Shown: positions 7,375 to 12,298 of the stretch, piece by piece
How positions within the stretch are numbered: position 1 is the stretch's first letter
How the letters are laid out: each line of letters starts with the position of its first letter
Source of the DNA: Rhodobacter sp.
GTDB taxonomy: Bacteria > Pseudomonadota > Alphaproteobacteria > Rhodobacterales > Rhodobacteraceae
Assembly (NCBI GenBank): GCA_003536295.1
Contig: DPZQ01000069.1
Coordinates: 1 to 12,298 of the forward strand
DNA: 12,298 nt
Direction of reading: 5' to 3'
Position numbers and translations under genes: made by a program
The notes under the pieces: generated by a model
Seen by the model: the letters and a program-made list of their open reading frames with translations, nothing else
The model's database searches: none
What the model was told of the DNA's origin: nothing

Positions 7375-9375
7375 TCATTCAAACTCCATAATCACATCAT
7401 CCACCCGCAAGCTTGCGCCTACTTTAGCTTGGATGATCTTGACCACCCCTGCCCGCTCGGCCTTGAGGATATTTTCCATTTTCATCGCCTCGACCGTGGC
7501 GAGGGTTTGCCCCTCTTGCACCTCGTCGCCCTCGGCAACCGCCAATGAGACCAAAAGCCCAGGCATGGGGCACAATAATAGGCCCGACATATCGGGGGGC
7601 AGTTTTTCCAGCATATGCATTGCCAAGGCCGCCTCTTGCGGACTTTGTACAAGGCATTTCAACTCAGCCCCGCGCAGACGCAAGCGATAGCCGCAAGGGA
7701 TGTCATTTTGCTTCATCACCAAAACCTCGCCACCGACCATCAAACGCACCAAAGTTTGGCCTGGTGTCCAATCAGAGGTGACGCGCATGGTGCTGCCATC
7801 GAGAAAGTGCACATCCGAGCCCATTGCATCAGCCACCACTTTTAGGGAGAATTTTTCTCCCTGCAGCGTCACAACCCAATCGTCGCCCACTTTGCGTTCC
7901 CGATTGTTCAACGTGCCCGTGATGCGGGTGCGACGAATTTCGGCCAAACGGTGCATTGAGGCAGCGCTGGCAGCCACTTGTTTCAAAAGATCTACCTCTA
8001 GGATCGCGCCCTGAAACCCTTGGGGATATTCTTCGTCGATGAACGCCGTGGTGATATTGCCCGAGCGAAAACGCGCATGACCCATCACGGCGGCGACGAA
8101 GGGCAGGTTATGGCCGATCCCCTCGACCTCAAACGTGTCAAGTGCCACGCGCATTTCATCAATCGCACCAAGGCGCGTTGGAGCCCATGTGCAAAGTTTG
8201 GCGATCATCGGGTCGTAGAATATCGAAATCTCGCCCCCTTCATAAACGCCTGTGTCGTTGCGAACGAGGCCCGTTTGGGTGACCCCTTCTTGTGGGGGTC
8301 GATAGCGCGTCAAACGCCCAATCGAGGGCATGAATTTGCGATAGGGATCTTCAGCGTAAAGGCGGCATTCCATCGCCCAACCGTTGATTTTAAGATCATC
8401 TTGGAGGAAGGGCAGCTTTTCGCCGTAAGCCACCCGGATCATCTGTTCCACCAAATCAACGCCCGTGATCAACTCAGTCACCGGATGCTCAACCTGCAAA
8501 CGGGTGTTCATTTCCAAGAAAAAGAAATTGCACGCCCCGTCGACGATGAATTCCACCGTGCCTGCAGAAGTATAGCCTACCGCACGCGCCAAGGCGCAGG
8601 CTTGCTCGCCCATGGCTTTGCGGGTGTCCGCGTCTAAAAATGGGCTGGGTGCCTCTTCAATAACTTTTTGATTGCGCCGCTGAATGGAACATTCGCGTTC
8701 ATGCAAATAAACGCAATTTCCATGTTGATCGGCCAAAACCTGAATTTCAATGTGGCGCGGTTGCGTGACGAATTTCTCGATAAAAATACGGTCGTCGCCA
8801 AAGCTTGAGGCCGCCTCATTCTTCGAGGATTGGAACCCTTCGCGCGCCTCATCTGCGGTCCAGGCTATGCGCATCCCCTTACCCCCTCCCCCAGCGGAGG
8901 CTTTGATCATAACCGGATAGCCAATTTCTCCTGATATTTTCACCGCTTCATCCGCGTCGGAAATCAGGCCCATATAGCCCGGAACAGTACTGACATTGGC
9001 CAGCTGCGCAATTTTCTTTGAAGTGATTTTGTCGCCCATCTGCTCAATAGCGCCAGAAGGCGGGCCAATGAACACCACGCCCATTTTTTCAAGTGCGGCA
9101 GCAAAATCACGGTTTTCAGACAAGAACCCATAGCCAGGATGCACCGCCTCGGCCCCTGTCTGGCGCACGGCGTCTAGTATTTTTTCGATCACGATATAGG
9201 ATTGATTGGCCGGCGAGGCCCCTATATGCACTGCTTCATCCGCAATTTTCACATGCAGCGCATTGCGGTCTGCGTCGGAATAGACGGCCACGGTTTTGAT
9301 CCCCATAGACTTGGCTGTTTTGATCACGCGGCATGCGATCTCTCCACGGTTGGCGATTAAGATTTTTTGAAACAT
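7375..9375 (-). CDS. pccA: Propionyl-CoA carboxylase alpha subunit (biotin carboxylase plus biotin carrier)
   Basis: It carboxylates its own biotin using ATP and bicarbonate, and the beta subunit then transfers CO2 to propionyl-CoA. The 666-residue product has the biotin carboxylase opening FQKILIANRGEIACRV, then HPGYGFLSENRDFA (79-92), the ATP-grasp loop GGGGKGM (162-168), ERECSIQRRNQKVIEEAPSP and EMNTRLQVEHPVT (288-300). A linker (BT-type) region follows. The carrier domain has EAMKM with the biotinylated lysine at about 632, 34 residues from the end, as expected. ATG 9375 is chosen over an in-frame ATG at 9399 because AAAGGA stands correctly ahead of it and the ANRGEIA motif sits at its usual distance. 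It is the last gene of the pccB operon, 48 bases after the preceding small gene. The length is normal and all motifs are intact. Confidence 0.97.
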   Translation of the reverse strand: MFQKILIANRGEIACRVIKTAKSMGIKTVAVYSDADRNALHVKIADEAVHIGASPANQSYIVIEKILDAVRQTGAEAVHPGYGFLSENRDFAAALEKMGVVFIGPPSGAIEQMGDKITSKKIAQLANVSTVPGYMGLISDADEAVKISGEIGYPVMIKASAGGGGKGMRIAWTADEAREGFQSSKNEAASSFGDDRIFIEKFVTQPRHIEIQVLADQHGNCVYLHERECSIQRRNQKVIEEAPSPFLDADTRKAMGEQACALARAVGYTSAGTVEFIVDGACNFFFLEMNTRLQVEHPVTELITGVDLVEQMIRVAYGEKLPFLQDDLKINGWAMECRLYAEDPYRKFMPSIGRLTRYRPPQEGVTQTGLVRNDTGVYEGGEISIFYDPMIAKLCTWAPTRLGAIDEMRVALDTFEVEGIGHNLPFVAAVMGHARFRSGNITTAFIDEEYPQGFQGAILEVDLLKQVAASAASMHRLAEIRRTRITGTLNNRERKVGDDWVVTLQGEKFSLKVVADAMGSDVHFLDGSTMRVTSDWTPGQTLVRLMVGGEVLVMKQNDIPCGYRLRLRGAELKCLVQSPQEAALAMHMLEKLPPDMSGLLLCPMPGLLVSLAVAEGDEVQEGQTLATVEAMKMENILKAERAGVVKIIQAKVGASLRVDDVIMEFE

Positions 9376-9423
9376 CGCAGGTCCTTTGGTCTGGGTCATA
9401 GGAGCCGTTTGGGGCGGGTTTGG

Positions 9424-9813
9424 TCAGTCTTCGTATTCGTCATCCCATATGGGTTCGGGCGCATCTGCGGCGAACACCTCGGGAAATGAGACGGTGGCGA
9501 TCTTAAGATTTAATTTTAACATTGCCTCGTAACTAGCTGGATCGAATGGTTCTTCTGCGGGCAATATTTCGCGCATAAAGAACCAAGACAAACGACCTGC
9601 ATCTAGATTGCCGCGCTCGAAGGGTTCTTCGCCAAAGTGGTGCCAGATCGCGGTTAAAAAGCCTTTGTCAGCTGCTTTATCAGTAGCTTTACGGTCGCGA
9701 AATCTTTCGCGCACCACAAGTTTCGTCGCCCCCTCTTTCACATTGGCACGGCGGATCACATATTGATGGTCTGTTCCAGTTAAACGGCCTGGAAAGCCGC
9801 GGTGTTTGATCAT
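9424..9813 (-). CDS. Uncharacterised small acidic-tailed protein in the pcc operon
   Basis: I do not recognise a family with confidence. The 129-residue product begins MIKHRGFPGRLTGTDHQYV and carries a basic middle (LVVRERFRDRKATDK). It then has KGFLTAIWHHFGEEPF and a tail that ends acidic (IWDDEYED). There is no signal peptide, no membrane segment and no cysteine. ATG 9813 is chosen because AAGGG precedes it at the right spacing. The frame stays open for 66 codons upstream, but that part is proline-rich, overlaps the preceding gene's end and looks non-coding. It sits 37 bases after one small gene and 48 bases before pccA on the same strand, so it is almost surely co-transcribed with the carboxylase subunits. 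A role linked to propionyl-CoA carboxylase is a guess from position only. Confidence 0.78.
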   Translation of the reverse strand: MIKHRGFPGRLTGTDHQYVIRRANVKEGATKLVVRERFRDRKATDKAADKGFLTAIWHHFGEEPFERGNLDAGRLSWFFMREILPAEEPFDPASYEAMLKLNLKIATVSFPEVFAADAPEPIWDDEYED

Positions 9814-9850
9814 GCTATTACCCTTTTTTGGCAATTGAGACAAAGCCACA

Positions 9851-10243
9851 TCAAAACGCATCCCATTCGCAGGTTTGCCCTTGGCGGCTGAAAGCTTCGA
9901 AATACTGTGCGATATCATCGGAAGCTTGGCCAAAGGCAAGGGGGGCGGCGGACAAAGAAATGACGATCTGCTCTGCATCAGGCGAAACCTCTTCTGATTT
10001 GGCCAAAGCATAGCGATTGCAAAGATATTCCATGTCTGTAAACAGCGCCGCTGCTTCAGGTTTTTCTTGAGCCAACGCGGTGCTTAAAAAGCGAAACCGA
10101 ACCGCACGGCCCAGCGGGCTTGGCACGTCCAAAACGACATCCATCAACCGCACCTCTCGCCCCGAGGGCAGCAAAAAGCTGATCGCATCCCCTGGCAGGA
10201 CCGTCGCATCTTCAAGCAGGTTATTGCTGAGTTGATCGGTCAT
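9851..10243 (-). CDS. Uncharacterised protein in the pcc operon, possibly DUF6497-like
   Basis: The 130-residue product contains ISFLLPSGREVRLMDVVLD, then RAVRFRFLSTALAQ and FTDMEYLCNRYAL, and ends in IVISLSAAPLAFGQ and QYFEAFSRQGQTCEW. This pattern resembles small Rhodobacterales proteins I recall as DUF6497, sometimes mislabelled acetolactate synthase. That label is tentative. There is no ThDP-enzyme motif, so an acetolactate synthase activity is not supported. No signal peptide or membrane helix is visible, and there are two cysteines. ATG 10243 starts 10 bases after the pccB stop, which implies translation from the pccB message. An earlier in-frame ATG (10318) would overlap the 3' end of pccB by 65 bases and is not used. 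Function unknown. Confidence 0.78.
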   Translation of the reverse strand: MTDQLSNNLLEDATVLPGDAISFLLPSGREVRLMDVVLDVPSPLGRAVRFRFLSTALAQEKPEAAALFTDMEYLCNRYALAKSEEVSPDAEQIVISLSAAPLAFGQASDDIAQYFEAFSRQGQTCEWDAF

Positions 10244-10253
10244 ACTTTGGCAC

Positions 10254-11795
10254 CTAAAGTGGAATATTATCGTGTTTTTTCCATGGGTTAATCTGCTCTT
10301 TGCCGCGCAAGGATGCAAAGGCTCGCGCCACGCGTCGGCGTGTTGAATGCGGCATGATCACATCATCGATAAAGCCCCGCTCGGCCGCGATAAAAGGGTT
10401 GGCAAAACGATCTTCGTAATCTTTGGTGTGGGCGGCAATTTTGGCGGGGTCATGCAAATCCGCGCGATGCAAAATTTCGGATGCGCCCTTGGCCCCCATC
10501 ACCGCGATTTGCGCCGTGGGCCAAGCATAGTTGATATCACCGCGCAAATGTTTCGACGACATCACATCATAAGCACCGCCATAGGCTTTACGCGTGATGA
10601 CGGTCACTTTTGGCACCGTCGCTTCGCCATAAGCAAACAGAAGTTTGGCACCATGCTTGATCACACCGCCCAATTCTTGGGCCACACCCGGCAAAAAGCC
10701 TGGCACATCAACCAATGTCAAAATCGGAATTTCAAACGCGTCGCAAAAGCGCACAAAGCGCGCGGCTTTGCGGGAACTGTCTATGTCCAAACAGCCTGCC
10801 AATACCAAGGGCTGATTTGCCACAAGCCCAACGGTCTGCCCTTCTAATCGGATGAAACCTGTTAAAATATTGGCGGCATAATCTTTTTGAATTTCGAAAA
10901 AATCGCCCTCATCCGCAACTTTTTGCACCAGCTCTTTCATATCATAGGGCTGGTTTGGATTGTCGGGGATCAACGTATCAAGGCTACTTTCAAGTCGCGC
11001 AGGGTCATCAAAAAACGGCCGCGTTGGGGCGCGGTCGCGGTTTGAAAGGGGTAAAAAGTCAACCAATCTGCGAATTTCGGCTAAAGCCTCTACGTCGTTA
11101 TCAAAGGCGCCATCCGCGACCGAGGATTTCTTCGTATGGGTCGCCGCTCCGCCCAGCTCTTCGGCGGTAACAACCTCATTGGTGACGGTTTTCACCACAT
11201 CTGGCCCAGTGACGAACATATAACTGCTGTCTTTGACCATGAAAATAAAGTCAGTCATGGCGGGCGAATAGACCGCACCCCCAGCACAAGGGCCCATAAT
11301 CACCGAGATTTGCGGCACCACGCCCGAAGCCATGACATTGCGCTGAAACACCTCGGCATAGCCGCCAAGTGAGGCGACCCCCTCCTGAATGCGCGCACCG
11401 CCAGAGTCATTTATCCCAATCACAGGCGCGCCATTTTGTACCGCCATATCCATAATCTTGCAAATTTTACCAGCATTAGTCTCACTAAGAGAACCGCCCA
11501 TCACCGTAAAATCCTGACTATATATAAAAACCAAACGACCATTGATTGTGCCACTTCCAGTAACCACACCATCACCTGGTGCCTTGTGTTTCTCTAGACC
11601 AAAATTAGTCGAACGATGCTGGACAAATAAGCCATATTCTTCAAATGAACCTGGGTCTAAAATGACTTCCAGCCGCTCACGCGCTGTTAGTTTCCCTTTC
11701 TTATGCTGAACCTCTATTCGAGCCTCACCTCCACCTTGCCTTGCTTTCTCCCGAATTGTTGCAAGCTGTTTAATAATAGGATTTTCTTGAACCAT
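10254..11795 (-). CDS. pccB: Propionyl-CoA carboxylase beta subunit (carboxyltransferase), with a foreign-looking 5' end
   Basis: It moves CO2 from carboxybiotin on PccA to propionyl-CoA, giving (S)-methylmalonyl-CoA, within a large PccA/PccB complex. The 513-residue product has the normal family length. It shows HKKGKLTARERLEVILDPGSF (about 31-51), SQDFTVMGGSLSE, NDSGGARIQEG (129-139), GPCAGGAVYSPA (168-179), VTGPDVVKTVTNE, VDVPGFLPG (362-370), VITRKAYGGAYDVM and a tail NPWKKHDNIPL. The body from about residue 135 onward matches roseobacter PccB closely. The first 125-135 residues differ: HRSTNFGL where relatives have HRCTDFGM, an extended N-terminus, and AT-rich codons. The reading frame is unbroken across this change. 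ATG 11795 has a weak GAAGA just upstream. It is the first gene of pccB-small-small-pccA. Confidence 0.96.
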   Translation of the reverse strand: MVQENPIIKQLATIREKARQGGGEARIEVQHKKGKLTARERLEVILDPGSFEEYGLFVQHRSTNFGLEKHKAPGDGVVTGSGTINGRLVFIYSQDFTVMGGSLSETNAGKICKIMDMAVQNGAPVIGINDSGGARIQEGVASLGGYAEVFQRNVMASGVVPQISVIMGPCAGGAVYSPAMTDFIFMVKDSSYMFVTGPDVVKTVTNEVVTAEELGGAATHTKKSSVADGAFDNDVEALAEIRRLVDFLPLSNRDRAPTRPFFDDPARLESSLDTLIPDNPNQPYDMKELVQKVADEGDFFEIQKDYAANILTGFIRLEGQTVGLVANQPLVLAGCLDIDSSRKAARFVRFCDAFEIPILTLVDVPGFLPGVAQELGGVIKHGAKLLFAYGEATVPKVTVITRKAYGGAYDVMSSKHLRGDINYAWPTAQIAVMGAKGASEILHRADLHDPAKIAAHTKDYEDRFANPFIAAERGFIDDVIMPHSTRRRVARAFASLRGKEQINPWKKHDNIPL

Positions 11796-11827
11796 TCTTC
11801 ATCTAACGTAAAATTAAGCATGCGCTT

Positions 11828-11853
11828 CTAATATACTAAAGCTTCTCTGTCAA
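11828..11853 (-). promoter_or_regulatory. Possible pccB promoter (weak)
   Basis: On the minus strand a perfect TTGACA (11853-11848) stands 53 bases ahead of the pccB ATG. The candidate -10 boxes downstream, TATATT and TATTAG, are only 12 and 14 bases away, shorter than optimal. No TTTGCAAA pair, the PccR-type operator known from Rhodobacter sphaeroides, is seen in the ubiA-pccB gap. Confidence 0.3.
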
Positions 11854-11925
11854 TTTAGGATTATTACAAGCATCTAATAAGTAAAAATGAAAATAAACTA
11901 GAGATGTGTGGCGTTTAGAGCAGAT

Positions 11926-12298
11926 TTAAATATGAGATAAAAATACCGTTACTCCAATAATTATAAGCAAGAGAAAGCCATAATAACTATTACGCTTAAA
12001 TTCCTTAGCACAAGCAGCGGGATTTTCCAAATCACATAATTGAACATTACTCAAAATGACAAAGCCAGCACCGTTAAATAGGAGTAAATACACCAAGCCT
12101 AATCCTATAGAAAGCCCAGCATAAAGCATACTTATAAGGAATCCCATATATAAGAACAAAATATTTCGCTTATTATTAATACCAAATTTAATTGCTGTTG
12201 ATTTTATACCAATCGCAAGATCATCCACAATATCCTGGTGAGCATAAATAGTATCATAACCAATCGTCCAACAAATACCTCCTATATAGAGCATTATA
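11926..12298 (-). CDS. ubiA: 4-hydroxybenzoate polyprenyltransferase UbiA, C-terminal part (partial, AT-rich)
   Basis: UbiA attaches the polyprenyl tail to 4-hydroxybenzoate in ubiquinone synthesis and is an integral inner-membrane enzyme. The window holds the last 122-124 residues of a protein usually near 300 long; the frame runs off the right edge. The second aspartate-rich motif is present as YDTIYAHQDIVDD, followed by IGIKSTAIKFG and several hydrophobic helices (LFLYMGFLISMLYAGLSIG, LGLVYLLLF, YGFLLLIIIGVTVFL). VQLCDLENPAACAKEFKRNS matches the late conserved region of the family. GC is about 28% in the part counted (11941-12000), far below the rest of the window. It lies 130 bases upstream of pccB on the same strand, a place where roseobacters normally do not carry ubiA as far as I recall. 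Confidence 0.9.
   Translation of the reverse strand, partial: IMLYIGGICWTIGYDTIYAHQDIVDDLAIGIKSTAIKFGINNKRNILFLYMGFLISMLYAGLSIGLGLVYLLLFNGAGFVILSNVQLCDLENPAACAKEFKRNSYYGFLLLIIIGVTVFLSHI

Noticed and set aside
8020..8637. 205-codon open frame antisense to pccA, and similar ones antisense to the mutase (5279-5638, 5800-6183) and pccB (10347-10847)
   Set aside because: The opposite strand encodes full-length, motif-complete enzymes. The antisense frames have no recognisable motif and arise from the codon bias of the real genes.
9814..10011. 66-codon upstream extension of the small gene ending at 9424
   Set aside because: It is proline/serine-rich and overlaps the 3' end of the preceding gene. 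The internal ATG at 9813 has a proper ribosome site.
1..12298. CRISPR arrays, insertion sequences, tRNAs, att sites, long direct repeats
   Set aside because: None was seen on reading both strands. Nearly all of the window is accounted for by coding sequence or the nhaA remnant.

Overview
The window looks like part of an alphaproteobacterial chromosome, most likely from the Rhodobacterales/Roseobacter group. The evidence is the wording of the PccB body, PccA, methylmalonyl-CoA mutase and Ppx proteins, together with the neighbourhood of propionyl-CoA carboxylase, a DUF4174-type secreted protein and mutase. This assignment comes from recalled family sequences, not from a search. No mobile element, CRISPR array, rRNA or tRNA was seen.

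Left part (1-3479, plus strand): the C-terminal half of polyphosphate kinase (ppk), then an exopolyphosphatase of the Ppx/GppA family. These make and break polyphosphate. A TerB plus J-domain co-chaperone follows. It has its own near-consensus promoter, which overlaps the ppx stop codon and predicts a leaderless mRNA.

Middle (about 3550-4676, plus strand): a badly decayed Na+/H+ antiporter gene, nhaA. It is recognisable in pieces across all three forward frames, with several small indels, in-frame stops, an internal deletion and changed key residues. It is a real pseudogene rather than several small genes.

Right part (4726-11795, mainly minus strand): a propionate and odd-chain/branched-chain catabolic cluster. 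Transcription runs pccB, two small uncharacterised genes, pccA. Then comes a short secreted DUF4174-type gene on the opposite strand, then methylmalonyl-CoA mutase, which ends in a clear intrinsic terminator. PccA and PccB carboxylate propionyl-CoA to (S)-methylmalonyl-CoA. After epimerisation by an enzyme not in this window, the mutase converts it to succinyl-CoA for the TCA cycle.

Right edge (about 11400-12298): base composition falls from about 60% to 42% GC inside pccB and to below 32% beyond it. Codon use and protein wording change at the same place. The last gene is the C-terminal part of an AT-rich ubiA. Either the 5' end of pccB plus ubiA was acquired by recombination, or the contig is chimeric there. 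This break and the nhaA ruin are the two most notable things here. I found no convincing new multi-gene system.
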